A stretch of DNA of 64,000 nucleotides, taken from Clostridiales bacterium (GTDB lineage: Bacteria; Bacillota; Clostridia; Lachnospirales; Lachnospiraceae). Positions 16,054 to 24,764 of the stretch are shown piece after piece (positions within the stretch are counted from its first letter, which is position 1; every line of letters begins with the position of its first letter). A model generated the notes under the pieces. That model saw only the letters and a program-made list of their open reading frames with translations. It searched no databases and was not told where the DNA came from. The stretch is taken from positions 1 through 64,000 of the forward strand of contig JAAYHD010000044.1 of assembly GCA_012735495.1 (NCBI GenBank), given 5' to 3'. The translations under genes were made by a program, and so were the position numbers.

Positions 16054-16254
16054 ATGAAAACATTAGATTATATTGCTTTGCTGCTGGTCGCAATCGGGGC
16101 AATCAATTGGGGCCTTATCGGGTTTTTTGAGTTCGATCTGGTAAGAGCCATCTTTGGAGAGATGACCCTGGTTACAAGGATCATATATGCCATTATAGGT
16201 ATATCCGGACTGTATTCCCTGAGCTTTTTCGGAAGGCTTAGAAATGAAGAATAA
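16054..16254 (+). CDS. DUF378 small membrane protein (YuzA-like)
   Basis: A 66-residue protein with two hydrophobic helices (about 5-26 and 40-60) and the DUF378 signature AIGAINWGLIGFFEFDLV. Function unknown; it acts in the membrane. GAAGGAGG is 7 nt from the ATG. It is the only plus-strand gene between 6 and 64 kb and is divergent from the HlyD operon. Family and start are clear. Confidence 0.85.
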   Translation: MKTLDYIALLLVAIGAINWGLIGFFEFDLVRAIFGEMTLVTRIIYAIIGISGLYSLSFFGRLRNEE

Positions 16255-16292
16255 GGAATCGGCATGAAATCAGAATATTGATTTAATATATA

Positions 16293-16322
16293 AAAGGCTC
16301 CGGTTTTTAACCTGAAGCCTTA
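16293..16322 (-). terminator. Terminator of the small P-loop gene, possibly bidirectional
   Basis: AAGGCTTC...AGCCTT arms (AAGGCT at 16294-16299 with AGCCTT at 16316-16321 and inner pairs with one bulge) form a hairpin followed on the minus strand by TTTTATAT. It sits between the converging DUF378 gene and the P-loop gene and could end both. Confidence 0.5.
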
Positions 16323-16407
16323 ATATATTATTTAGGTATTTTATTGTTAAGGTATATGTCAACCTGAGAATATGAAGCAAAAAACCGGGATATTAACAAA
16401 TATCCTT

Positions 16408-16827
16408 TTACAAGGCCACTATTACATTCTTTTTCATATTCTCGGGGATTTGATCATAGTTCATGGAAACGCTCAAACACAGGTTGATATTGAACCGGTT
16501 TGAAATGGCTTCAATTTTATTAAACACTTGATTGATGTTGTCGTCATTGACATAACCAATTGTCAAGAAACTGTCCAGATAAATGGATTGAAGATCATGG
16601 TCACAAGAAATGATGCCGCACAGAAAACCCAGGAATTCATCGGAATTTTCAATCAGGTAATCTTTAACATTAATCAGCCTGATCTTATTTGAAAGCTCAT
16701 ACATGTGCTTGTTGTTTTTGTCAAGGTAAACTATACTGCCCTTTGCTGTTTTCACCTCGTTATTAACCTTTTCAAGCAGTATCTTTGTCTTTCCTTTTCC
16801 TTTTGAACCGGCAATTATCTGTATCAT
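16408..16827 (-). CDS. Small P-loop protein, function unknown
   Basis: A protein of about 139 residues with a Walker A motif AGSKGKGKTK right at the N terminus (residues 6-15) and a hydrophobic strand with YLDSFL and LCLSVSMN further on. It looks like the P-loop core of DnaA/PilT-type ATPases but is too short for a motor ATPase; such clostridial genes are often labelled twitching motility PilT, which is not justified here. AAGGAGGAGA precedes the ATG at 16827. It has its own strong promoter and terminator. A role in nucleotide sensing is possible but not shown. Confidence 0.65.
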   Translation of the reverse strand: MIQIIAGSKGKGKTKILLEKVNNEVKTAKGSIVYLDKNNKHMYELSNKIRLINVKDYLIENSDEFLGFLCGIISCDHDLQSIYLDSFLTIGYVNDDNINQVFNKIEAISNRFNINLCLSVSMNYDQIPENMKKNVIVAL

Positions 16828-16910
16828 GGCAATCTCCTCCTTTTGATAAGCAGGCACCACATATGCAATGCCCTTTTATAACGCCTCTTTGTTGCTATAG
16901 TGTTAGTTTT

Positions 16911-16939
16911 ATTATAGTATAAACGGACTATTAAAACAA
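16911..16939 (-). promoter_or_regulatory. Sigma-A promoter of the small P-loop gene
   Basis: TTGTTT (16939-16934) and a perfect TATAAT (16916-16911) are 17 bp apart on the minus strand; leader of about 77 nt. A 20-bp palindrome lies just upstream (16950-16969). Confidence 0.6.
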
Positions 16940-16949
16940 CTTATAAATC

Positions 16950-16969
16950 AATTCTACAAGCGTAGAATT
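16950..16969. promoter_or_regulatory. Palindrome AATTCTAC-N4-GTAGAATT
   Basis: An 8-bp perfect inverted repeat with a 4-nt centre, overlapping the last base before the stop of the carboxypeptidase gene and 11 bp upstream of the next promoter's -35 box. It matches TTCTACANNTGTAGAA with one change. It could be a BlaI-type operator or a short terminator hairpin of the carboxypeptidase gene; the T tract is poor. Confidence 0.4.
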
Positions 16970-17956
16970 TCACTCGGTTCCATTATTTTTCGTTACCAGG
17001 GACAGGAGTGCCGACATATCGGAATATAATGAGTCTGCATCACCGGCTTTCATTATAATTGATATGTACTCGGTGTTATTCTCATCCCTGGTCAGTAAAA
17101 CCAGGCAGTTGCCCGCTCTATATGTAACTCCGGTTTTGCCTCCTATTACAGTAATGCCTTCCGGAGCCTGTTTATCGCCCCTGAGATATAGGTTTGTGGT
17201 GTTAAATGTCATCTGCTTTTCATTCTTATTCCTGTCCTTGTATACAGCGGTATATGAGCTTTGATTTATAATGTTCAGGAAGGTATCATACTGGATAAGC
17301 TCATTGAAAATGAGGTATACGTCATATACGGTCGTATAGTGGTTATCGTCATGAAGGCCATGGGAATTTGTAAAGTTGGTGTGCGATGCCCCCAGCTTTT
17401 TGGCTTCCGCGTTCATGAGCTTGACAAACTCTTCTTCAGTTCCACTCATATGCTCGGCTATGGCTATGCCCGCGTCATTTCCTGAATAAATCAGCAGGCA
17501 GTTTAGCAAAGCTTCCATGGAGATGACATCGCCCTCTTCAAATCCGCATACCTTGGCCCCGGGAACAGTAATATGCGAAGCGTTGTAGCTTATGGTCACG
17601 CTGTCGGTCAAGGCACCTTTCCTAAGGACAATCAAGGCGGTCATAAGCTTTGTAAGACTCGCCGGATATAACCTCTTATACGGAGATTTTGCATAAAGAG
17701 CCTCTTTGTTTGTCGCATCGCAAAGAAAAGCTGCTTCGGCACCGACCAGATCATCACCGGCATCAAACCCGCTTTCCGGAATGACAACGATTTTTTCGGC
17801 AAAAAAAGGATTTTCGGAAAGCTCAATACCTATGCTGATTTTCGCATTAGATATATGATCCTTATACGAAAAGAACCGGTCGGATGACTTACTGCAGCCT
17901 GAAAGCAGCAAAACAAATGATAATACTATTAAAAACAACCGTTTCTTCAATAACAT
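16970..17956 (-). CDS. Lipoprotein D-alanyl-D-alanine carboxypeptidase (S11)
   Basis: A penicillin-binding serine peptidase that trims the last D-Ala from peptidoglycan stem peptides. The lipobox LLSGC at 17-21 marks a lipoprotein. Catalytic motifs are complete: S100-L-T-K103, S158-G-N160 and the KTG in VIGGKTGVT near residue 275. The C-terminal anchor domain of DacA-type enzymes is absent, so the lipid would hold it at the outer face of the membrane. It starts 7 nt after mgsA. The start is uncertain: ATG at 17956 or nearby TTG codons, with AAAGGG close. It closes the mre/min operon. Confidence 0.88.
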   Translation of the reverse strand: MLLKKRLFLIVLSFVLLLSGCSKSSDRFFSYKDHISNAKISIGIELSENPFFAEKIVVIPESGFDAGDDLVGAEAAFLCDATNKEALYAKSPYKRLYPASLTKLMTALIVLRKGALTDSVTISYNASHITVPGAKVCGFEEGDVISMEALLNCLLIYSGNDAGIAIAEHMSGTEEEFVKLMNAEAKKLGASHTNFTNSHGLHDDNHYTTVYDVYLIFNELIQYDTFLNIINQSSYTAVYKDRNKNEKQMTFNTTNLYLRGDKQAPEGITVIGGKTGVTYRAGNCLVLLTRDENNTEYISIIMKAGDADSLYSDMSALLSLVTKNNGTE

Positions 17957-17963
17957 CAACCCT

Positions 17964-18362
17964 TTACGATTTATACAGTTCTCTCCAATCCAAATCTCCG
18001 CGTTCCAGTGCCTTAATTAAAAGCTCTGCGGTTGCTAGGTTTGTGGCCAAAGGAACATTGTACCGGTCACAAAGGATAAAAATATTATTAACATCGGGGT
18101 CATGCGATTTGGGTGTCAGAGGATCTCTGAGAAATATAACCATGTCAATAAGATTATGCTCTATCTGGGTACAAAGCTGCTGTGTACCTCCAAGATGCCC
18201 GGCAAGATATTTATGAACTGTCAGGTTGGTGACTTCTTCTATCAATCTTCCGGTTGTACCGGTTGCGTACAAAGTATGCTTGCTTAATATACCCCGATAA
18301 GCTATACAGAAATTCTGCATCAGCTTCTTTTTGGCGTCATGAGCTATCATGGCAATATTCAT
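17964..18362 (-). CDS. mgsA: Methylglyoxal synthase
   Basis: Turns dihydroxyacetone phosphate into methylglyoxal and phosphate, a bypass of lower glycolysis under phosphate limitation. About 132 residues, the usual size. The start MNIAMIAHDAKKKLM, the phosphate loop ATGTTGRLI, GHLGGTQQ and the catalytic block IDMVIFLRDPL with the conserved aspartate are present. AGGAGG is 8 nt from the ATG at 18362. It follows rodA by 17 nt, a clostridial gene order, even though its function is metabolic. Confidence 0.93.
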   Translation of the reverse strand: MNIAMIAHDAKKKLMQNFCIAYRGILSKHTLYATGTTGRLIEEVTNLTVHKYLAGHLGGTQQLCTQIEHNLIDMVIFLRDPLTPKSHDPDVNNIFILCDRYNVPLATNLATAELLIKALERGDLDWRELYKS

Positions 18363-18379
18363 GCAAAGCACCTCCTGTT

Positions 18380-19492
18380 CTATCTGGTTTGTTTCTTAGG
18401 CTGCAGCCGTATATTTAAAATAATGCCGATTGCGATCATGCTGCTTATAAGTGAGCTCAACCCCTGGCTTAGGAAGGGAAGAGGGATTCCCGTATTCGGC
18501 AGTATGGATGTAACCACGCCTATATTTATAAATGTCTGGAATGCAAACATCGCCCCTATTCCGGAAGCAATCAGCGTTCCCATTTTATCCGGTGCTTTTG
18601 CCGCGGTGGACAGGCAATGAAAGATTATGAAACCAAATAAAAGCAATATTATAACACATCCGATAAATCCGAATTCCTCTCCTGCAACGGAAAAGATGAA
18701 ATCGCTTTCCGAAACGGGAACATGATTATATCCCCTGATGCCTGATGCGTCATCAGAAAAGAACTTGCCGACAAGCTGGCCGGAACCTATAGCCTGGATG
18801 GAGTTTTCCTGTTGGTACATTGTACCGGGATATTCCTCCGGGTGCAGGATGGACAGCACCCTTTGCTGTTGGTTGGGGCTCAGCAGCACCTGGTAATCCT
18901 GCTGGATATACCAGAACAGCCCTATCATCGCCGGAACACCGACTACAATTATCGGAATAATTATTTTCCAGCTTAGTCCGGCGGTAAACACCAATACGGC
19001 AAATATGGTCATAAGTACAATACTGGTTGATAAATCCGTCTGGGTCAATATAAGGTATGTGGGAATACCCATCAATACCAGCGATATTAACAAAAACAGT
19101 ATATTGTTGATTCTGTGCTCGAACATGGTAAAGAGCTTGGCAAAGAATAAAATGATTATGATCTTCGTCAGCTCCGACGGCTGAAGCTCGAAGAATCTCA
19201 AATCAAGCCAACGTCGGGCATTGTGGTATTCAATGCCGTTTACTTTTACCATGACCAACAGGACCAGGTTAATAATATACAGCACAATATAAAACTGGCA
19301 GACAAAATGATAATCAATAAAGGATACAATAACGGCTATAAAAAGCCCGCCCATCAAACCAATCAGCTGCTTCTTGTAATCCTCGGGCCTGACTTGTTTG
19401 ATCAGGAAGACACCAATAGCAATCAGAGTGGTGACTACAACAAGCAAGGATATATTGTATCTCTTTAAATCATATTTCTTAAAATTCAGCAT
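18380..19492 (-). CDS. rodA: Rod shape-determining protein RodA (SEDS glycosyltransferase)
   Basis: Membrane peptidoglycan polymerase that works with the class B PBP2 in the elongasome. 370 residues with about ten hydrophobic segments and the SEDS C-terminal signature GEEFGFIGC, FQTFINIGVV, PNTGIPLPFLSQG. FtsW and SpoVE are relatives, but the place in the mreBCD-PBP2-min operon favours RodA. AAGGAC stands 8 nt before the ATG. It is followed by mgsA. Confidence 0.92.
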   Translation of the reverse strand: MLNFKKYDLKRYNISLLVVVTTLIAIGVFLIKQVRPEDYKKQLIGLMGGLFIAVIVSFIDYHFVCQFYIVLYIINLVLLVMVKVNGIEYHNARRWLDLRFFELQPSELTKIIIILFFAKLFTMFEHRINNILFLLISLVLMGIPTYLILTQTDLSTSIVLMTIFAVLVFTAGLSWKIIIPIIVVGVPAMIGLFWYIQQDYQVLLSPNQQQRVLSILHPEEYPGTMYQQENSIQAIGSGQLVGKFFSDDASGIRGYNHVPVSESDFIFSVAGEEFGFIGCVIILLLFGFIIFHCLSTAAKAPDKMGTLIASGIGAMFAFQTFINIGVVTSILPNTGIPLPFLSQGLSSLISSMIAIGIILNIRLQPKKQTR

Positions 19493-19504
19493 CTGATAAC
19501 GTCC

Positions 19505-19780
19505 TTATTTCTTCGAAGCCTTCATATCCTTAATCGGAATATTTGCAAACAAAGCCGGAACAGGTCCGTTGTGCAACTCGGACTCGGTCTGGGTTATCTT
19601 TATATCCAGCCCTTCCAGATCTATTTCAATATACTTTGAAATTACCGCGATAATATCGTTTTTTATCTGCTCCATAACCTCGGGTGAGCATCCCGCACGG
19701 TCAGAAACGAGGACCAGTTTCAACCTGTCTTTCGCAATGCTGCCGGTTCCTTTTTTCTTGAAGAAATCTGTCAAACGCAT
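19505..19780 (-). CDS. minE: Division topological specificity factor MinE
   Basis: Stimulates MinD ATPase and so drives MinCD away from midcell. 91 residues; the N-terminal MinD-contact region is RLTDFFKKKGTGSIAKDRLKL with the LVLVSDRAG core, then the topological domain (DIIAVISKYIEID). GGGAGG precedes the ATG. It lies 14 nt after minD in the canonical order minC-minD-minE, which shows a complete oscillating Min system here. Confidence 0.95.
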   Translation of the reverse strand: MRLTDFFKKKGTGSIAKDRLKLVLVSDRAGCSPEVMEQIKNDIIAVISKYIEIDLEGLDIKITQTESELHNGPVPALFANIPIKDMKASKK

Positions 19781-19794
19781 GATATACCTCCCTA

Positions 19795-20580
19795 CTACTT
19801 CCTTCTGCCAAATAGCTTGCTGAAGAAAGAATTCCTTTCGTTAAGATTTAAGAAGGGTACCTCCTCACCGATCAGTCTTCTTGCTATGTTCATGTATGCC
19901 CGTCCCGCCAAGGAATCCGAGCCGACCAACGGTTCTCCCTGGTTGGTTGATATAACGATGTTTTCGTCATCCGGCACAATGCCGATAAGATCAATTGCCA
20001 GAACCTCGGTGACATCGTCACTTGACATCATGTCACCGCGTTTTACCATATCCATGCGGAGCCTATTGACAATCAGATAGGTTTCATGAATCTCGTTGGC
20101 TTCCAGTAAACCAATGATACGATCGGCATCCCTGACTGCTGATACTTCGGGAGTGGTAACTACTAATGCCTTGTCGGCACCGGCAATCGCATTACGGAAT
20201 CCCTGCTCAATACCTGCCGGACAATCCATTAATATGTAATCAAATTCATCTCTCAGCTCATCGGCCAGCTTCTTCATCTGTTCGGGTGAAACTGCATTCT
20301 TGTCCCTGGTCTGAGCTGCAGGCAGCAGATAAAGGTTCGGATAACGCTTATCCTTGATTAAAGCGTTGCGGATACGGCAATTTCCTTCAATGACATCAAC
20401 CAGATTGTAAACTATGCGGTTTTCCAACCCAAGGACAACATCCAGATTGCGCAGTCCGATATCGGTGTCAATCAGGACAACCTTTTTATCAAGCATAGCC
20501 AATCCGGTACCGACATTGGCAGTTGTTGTCGTTTTGCCAACGCCGCCCTTTCCAGATGTTACAACTATAACTTCTCCCAT
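19795..20580 (-). CDS. minD: Septum site-determining ATPase MinD
   Basis: Membrane-associated ATPase that recruits MinC. 261 residues. The deviant Walker A SGKGGVGKTT is at about 9-18, switch regions are DTDIGLRNLD and DCPAGIEQGF, and the C-terminal amphipathic membrane helix (FFSKLFGRRK) is present. GGAGG lies about 8 nt from the ATG. Between minC and minE. Confidence 0.96.
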   Translation of the reverse strand: MGEVIVVTSGKGGVGKTTTTANVGTGLAMLDKKVVLIDTDIGLRNLDVVLGLENRIVYNLVDVIEGNCRIRNALIKDKRYPNLYLLPAAQTRDKNAVSPEQMKKLADELRDEFDYILMDCPAGIEQGFRNAIAGADKALVVTTPEVSAVRDADRIIGLLEANEIHETYLIVNRLRMDMVKRGDMMSSDDVTEVLAIDLIGIVPDDENIVISTNQGEPLVGSDSLAGRAYMNIARRLIGEEVPFLNLNERNSFFSKLFGRRK

Positions 20581-20672
20581 ATAAATTATCCTCCAGTTCG
20601 TTTTTAAGGCTTTATCTAATAAATATCAAGCCGGTTTATAACCGCTTGTATATTACCCGGTATTTTATAGGG

Positions 20673-21347
20673 TTATAGCTTTATATCGTTTAATATACTC
20701 TTGTTCAGTGGCTCGATATATATATACCCGTCTTCCAGGAATGCGATCTTTGCTTCCTTCGTTTCATCCTTTACAGGCTTGTCCGGTGACCGTGCAATGG
20801 TATCCGCTATCCTGATCTGTGTCGGCCTCATATCCAAAGCCACTACAAATGCATTGGTATTGCCGCCGGCACCGGCATACGCATTGCCTCTTAAGGAGCC
20901 AAGCACAATTATATTTCCCTTGGATACCACCCTGGCTCCGTTGTTTACATCGCCAATAATAATCACACTGGTTTCAAACTCCAGAGAAGTGCCGGAACGC
21001 AGAATTCCCTTGTAAAACTGTCCGGTGGCGGATTCAATCTCCATGAGCTTCTGCTCGAGGGTTTTCTTAAAGAGCTCCTCGGTCTTAGGGTCATTGTCAA
21101 TAATGCAGACTATCTGCATATCGGTATTATTACTTATTATATCCAAAATTTCCTTCTGTTCTTCATCAGACAGCTTTCTGCCCTCAAAGCTTATGGCCAT
21201 CTTGGCTTTTTCAAAGAATTTCTTAGATTCCTTGAATTTTTTGGATACGATTTTTTTCAGCTCGTCAAATTCAATATCAGGGTCCAATACAACTACAATA
21301 CCGTATTTATTCCCTTTAATAATTACAGAATTATTATCAGCTTTCAT
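20673..21347 (-). CDS. minC: Septum site-determining protein MinC
   Basis: FtsZ polymerisation inhibitor guided by MinD. 224 residues: the N-terminal domain (1-100) is weakly conserved with long helices; the C-terminal beta-helix starts near residue 110 with FYKGILRSG and holds VIIIGDVNNGARVVSKGNIIVLGSL and RGNAYAGAGG. GGGAG precedes the ATG. First gene of minCDE, 31 bp after the PBP2 gene. Confidence 0.93.
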   Translation of the reverse strand: MKADNNSVIIKGNKYGIVVVLDPDIEFDELKKIVSKKFKESKKFFEKAKMAISFEGRKLSDEEQKEILDIISNNTDMQIVCIIDNDPKTEELFKKTLEQKLMEIESATGQFYKGILRSGTSLEFETSVIIIGDVNNGARVVSKGNIIVLGSLRGNAYAGAGGNTNAFVVALDMRPTQIRIADTIARSPDKPVKDETKEAKIAFLEDGYIYIEPLNKSILNDIKL

Positions 21348-21378
21348 GGCTTACTCCCTAATACTGCATAGTGATATA

Positions 21379-24228
21379 TTAATCTGAAAATGCGCTTATA
21401 TCGTTCTCAGGAAGAACGGCTCCGCCGGTTGTCAGTTCTTCCGCGTCCGCAAGATTGAAATACAGCTTGTATATATCTCTTGCCGTTTCAGCTGCATTGC
21501 CCGAGGTATGGCCGTTGGGTATTACCACCGTAACGGCTATTTCAGGTTTCTCAAAAGGCGCAAATGATATGAACAAGGCATTGTTAGGCTTGCTGAGGCT
21601 GATCTGGGACGTACCGGTCTTTCCTGCGATTGTTATGGGGAAATCGCCATAAAGCTCGTATACGGAGCCTCTTTGCTCATTTGCGACCATATACATGCCC
21701 TTTCGGATGGTCTCCCATGTGGAGCTCTTTATCTCGGTCAGCTGCTTGTAAACCCTTGGCTCATTCCTAAGGATTGTCTTCCCGTCCTTCGCGATGATGC
21801 GGTCCAGCAGCGTCAGATAATAATTTGTTCCACCGTTGGCTATGGTGGTTACATATCTTGAAAGCTGAACCGGTGTAAACAGGTTGGTTCCCTGGCCGAT
21901 GGTGGTACGGACCGTATCCTTGGTTGACAGGTTGGGCCTGGCCTCTCCTATCTCCACGCCCGATGTTGAATCCAGGCCGAACAGGGAGGCATACTTGTGA
22001 ATAAGGCTCAAGCCGAGCTTTTCATTAAATTCGCCCTTGCTGTCCGTAGCAAGACGATATCCGATTTCATAGAAATAATAGTTGCAGGAAACCTTTATGG
22101 CGTTGGCCATGTCCACAGATCCATGGGAACGGGGATAAATGTGACATTTTGCAGGAAGGGTTATTTTATCGAAGATACCAAGGTCGAGTATCTTTTCGCT
22201 TGTGGTTACAACCCCTTCCTCAAGTCCTGCAACCGCCGTAACCATCTTGAATGTGGAGCCGGGAGCTATGAGCTGGGTTGTCGGGCGGTTCATCCACGGA
22301 TCGGTTTTGTCCGTATAAAGCCAGTTATAATAAGCGGGATCAACCTTATTGGCCAGCTTGTTGTTGTCATAGCCGGGATAAGTAACCATGGCCAATATTT
22401 CACCCGTATTGACATCGTTAATGACAATCGATCCGCTGAACGGTTCCAGTGCCAGCATGGCTGGAGTTATCTCAAGGTTTTTTATCTTTTCCGTCATGAA
22501 CTTATATGCCGACAAGGTCCCGTCTTCAAGCTTTTTAATATCATCTGCATTATATTCTAGCACACCTTGGGCAAATAATAAAAGACAAATTTCTGTTCCC
22601 GACAATTTATACGAAAACACCAAATACCGGTATATTTTTTTATTAAAAGTGCCATCATTATCCAAAACGTCCCATATATAATCCAGCAGCTTCCGGTACA
22701 ACTCCTCGGAACTGAAGTATGTGTCGACTCCAAGCTTGGTCAGGTCCACATGGTTGTTCGCAAGGGCATATTGCAAAAAGCCGCTAAGCGGAGTTTTTCC
22801 GTTTTGATAAGAGCGAAGGGTCGCGTCATCCTTTTCAATGCTGTCGATTAATATTACGCCCTTGTCTACAAGTATGTCGTAGATATAATCAAGGTACTCC
22901 TCCATGTCGCCCGCCTTGTTGTTGGTTACCTCGTTGCCGGCAGCCAGGTAACCCTCAAGCTTCGAATAAACCTCATCCCTGGCGTCCCTGAATTTTGCAT
23001 AAACCTGTTTTTCTATATCCTTTGCATCGTCGGATGCCAGCCTGTTGATGTCGATTATGTTGTTGTCTATTAATGCGTAGTAAACCTCGTATATGGGCGT
23101 GTATATCTTGCTGGCGCTCTCTCCCTTTGTGCCGTAGTCGAGGTTGGGCCTTATATGCTCCAGCAGTATGCCGGCTATTCTTCTTTCCAATATGTGATAT
23201 GCGGCTTTCTGAAGATTCGCGTCAATCGTAAGGTATATGTCATTGCCTGCCACAGGCTCGGTCCTTTCAACGACCTCTACAACCTTGTTGTTCTCATTGA
23301 CGGCAACGGTTTCACTGCCCTTTTTGCCGCTTAAGTATTCCTCGAATTCCTTTTCAATACCGGTTTTTCCAACTATATCGGTCGAGTTGTAATACTCCTC
23401 CTCAAGGCCCTCGTTAAGCTTTTCAAGCTCCTCGGCATTTATCAGTCCCGTATAGCCGAGAATATGGGAAAAATACATGCTGTCATAGTATATGCGCTTG
23501 GTTTCCTGCTTGATGTCGACTCCCGGAAGGTCCGCCATATTCTCCTTGATCATGGCCAGTGTGCCCTCCGATATATTGGAAGCCACCGTAATCTGCATGT
23601 ATTTCGGATAGTTATTGAACAGGGCGTACCGGACACTCATTATTTTAAGGGTTTCTTCCACGGTATATTCGTCAGATATGCCGAACATCGGATATATGTT
23701 GGTTCCGTTCTTGAGGAAATCATATACGTCCTTTGCGGTCGCGTTCTTTTGGGCTTCCGTAAGCTCATTGTTCACAAGGGCATATGCATATACCTTTTTC
23801 TTGAAACGGGTTAGCGCGGAACCGGAAATGGTAAACTCAAATTCACCGTCTTCATTTTGAATTATATAGAAAGGGACATCGAGGGTGTCACCGTTTGCTT
23901 CTATTATCCGTATAAGCTTGTGGATTACGGCATTTCTCTGGTTATTTGATGTTATTAAAGAGCTGTCCTCCATGACAACCGAATAAGAAAGAGTGTTTGA
24001 AGCAAGCAGAATGCCGTTCCGGTCATAGATATTGCCCCTGGTGCTCTTAATCTCCCTGACTTCGGTGTCCCTGTATTCATATTCCTCGGCATAGGTGGGG
24101 CCTTCGACTATCTGTAAAACAAAAAGGCGGTGTATAAGTACTGCGAATAGAGCCAGGTATATGAATGCCAAGGGGAAAATCCTTGATTTCAGTATTCGTT
24201 TTAAACCGTCCAGGAAAATATCAAGCAA
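21379..24228 (-). CDS. mrdA: Penicillin-binding protein 2 (class B transpeptidase), enlarged
   Basis: Cross-links peptidoglycan during elongation with RodA. 949 residues, far above the usual 600-700. One membrane segment at 18-40, then a pedestal/dimerisation region, then a transpeptidase with S658-T-F-K661, S714-C-N716 and K870-T-G872, all intact. An insertion of about 240 residues (350-593), mostly charged helices with no recognised motif, separates the pedestal block LQKAAYHILE from the transpeptidase block SGSIVINDVNTGE. Start is TTG, with AAGGAGGAG 8 nt upstream inside the end of mreD (2-nt gap). Gene between mreD and minC. Confidence 0.92.
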   Translation of the reverse strand: MLDIFLDGLKRILKSRIFPLAFIYLALFAVLIHRLFVLQIVEGPTYAEEYEYRDTEVREIKSTRGNIYDRNGILLASNTLSYSVVMEDSSLITSNNQRNAVIHKLIRIIEANGDTLDVPFYIIQNEDGEFEFTISGSALTRFKKKVYAYALVNNELTEAQKNATAKDVYDFLKNGTNIYPMFGISDEYTVEETLKIMSVRYALFNNYPKYMQITVASNISEGTLAMIKENMADLPGVDIKQETKRIYYDSMYFSHILGYTGLINAEELEKLNEGLEEEYYNSTDIVGKTGIEKEFEEYLSGKKGSETVAVNENNKVVEVVERTEPVAGNDIYLTIDANLQKAAYHILERRIAGILLEHIRPNLDYGTKGESASKIYTPIYEVYYALIDNNIIDINRLASDDAKDIEKQVYAKFRDARDEVYSKLEGYLAAGNEVTNNKAGDMEEYLDYIYDILVDKGVILIDSIEKDDATLRSYQNGKTPLSGFLQYALANNHVDLTKLGVDTYFSSEELYRKLLDYIWDVLDNDGTFNKKIYRYLVFSYKLSGTEICLLLFAQGVLEYNADDIKKLEDGTLSAYKFMTEKIKNLEITPAMLALEPFSGSIVINDVNTGEILAMVTYPGYDNNKLANKVDPAYYNWLYTDKTDPWMNRPTTQLIAPGSTFKMVTAVAGLEEGVVTTSEKILDLGIFDKITLPAKCHIYPRSHGSVDMANAIKVSCNYYFYEIGYRLATDSKGEFNEKLGLSLIHKYASLFGLDSTSGVEIGEARPNLSTKDTVRTTIGQGTNLFTPVQLSRYVTTIANGGTNYYLTLLDRIIAKDGKTILRNEPRVYKQLTEIKSSTWETIRKGMYMVANEQRGSVYELYGDFPITIAGKTGTSQISLSKPNNALFISFAPFEKPEIAVTVVIPNGHTSGNAAETARDIYKLYFNLADAEELTTGGAVLPENDISAFSD

Positions 24229-24230
24229 AG

Positions 24231-24764
24231 TTACTCCTCCTTGAATTCATTACGGTCTAAAGCATGGTTAATCATATGGAGCAGCTTGTACACAAGGATT
24301 GAAGCCGCAACGGTATATATAATTTCCGGAAGGATTATTTTTCGGAAATAATATGAAAAATCCAATTTGCCCCGTAATAAGAACTCGAATACATAATAAA
24401 GAAACTGGTATAAAAAGTCTGCCACCGCGGTAAAAACAAGCGGCAGCGTAAAATCGTCCTTTGAATAAATCCTGTTGGCAAAGCCCGTCAGGTAACCGAT
24501 CAGCATCATTATCATGGCATAAACGCCAATTATATTGCCGAATAATATATCCACCAAAAGCCCTGAAAAGAAACCGAGAGTCATCCCGGTGATCCATCCT
24601 CTCATATACGCGCTTGATACCACAAGTATGATAAGCAGGTTCGGCATTGCTCCGGCAAGGTTGAAAAACCGGTATAGAGAGCTTTGAAGAACATAGAAAA
24701 CGATAACTTCGACAAAATATATTAATATTCTAAGCAATAAGAAATATTTACTTCTCTTGTTCAT
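24231..24764 (-). CDS. mreD: Rod shape-determining membrane protein MreD
   Basis: Integral membrane partner of the MreB elongasome. 177 residues with about five hydrophobic segments (12-30, 40-60, 65-85, 95-120, 140-160). Family identity comes from size, hydrophobic pattern with the ANLLIILVVSSAYMRG segment, and its place between mreC and PBP2. The ATG overlaps the mreC coding end by 17 nt. Confidence 0.9.
   Translation of the reverse strand: MNKRSKYFLLLRILIYFVEVIVFYVLQSSLYRFFNLAGAMPNLLIILVVSSAYMRGWITGMTLGFFSGLLVDILFGNIIGVYAMIMMLIGYLTGFANRIYSKDDFTLPLVFTAVADFLYQFLYYVFEFLLRGKLDFSYYFRKIILPEIIYTVAASILVYKLLHMINHALDRNEFKEE

Noticed and set aside
16408-16827. Twitching motility ATPase PilT
   Set aside because: Only the Walker A is shared; length is less than half of a PilT motor and Asp/His boxes are missing.
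21997-22560. 187-residue open frame on the plus strand
   Set aside because: It lies entirely inside the PBP2 gene, which has intact motifs; no RBS and no protein-like motif.
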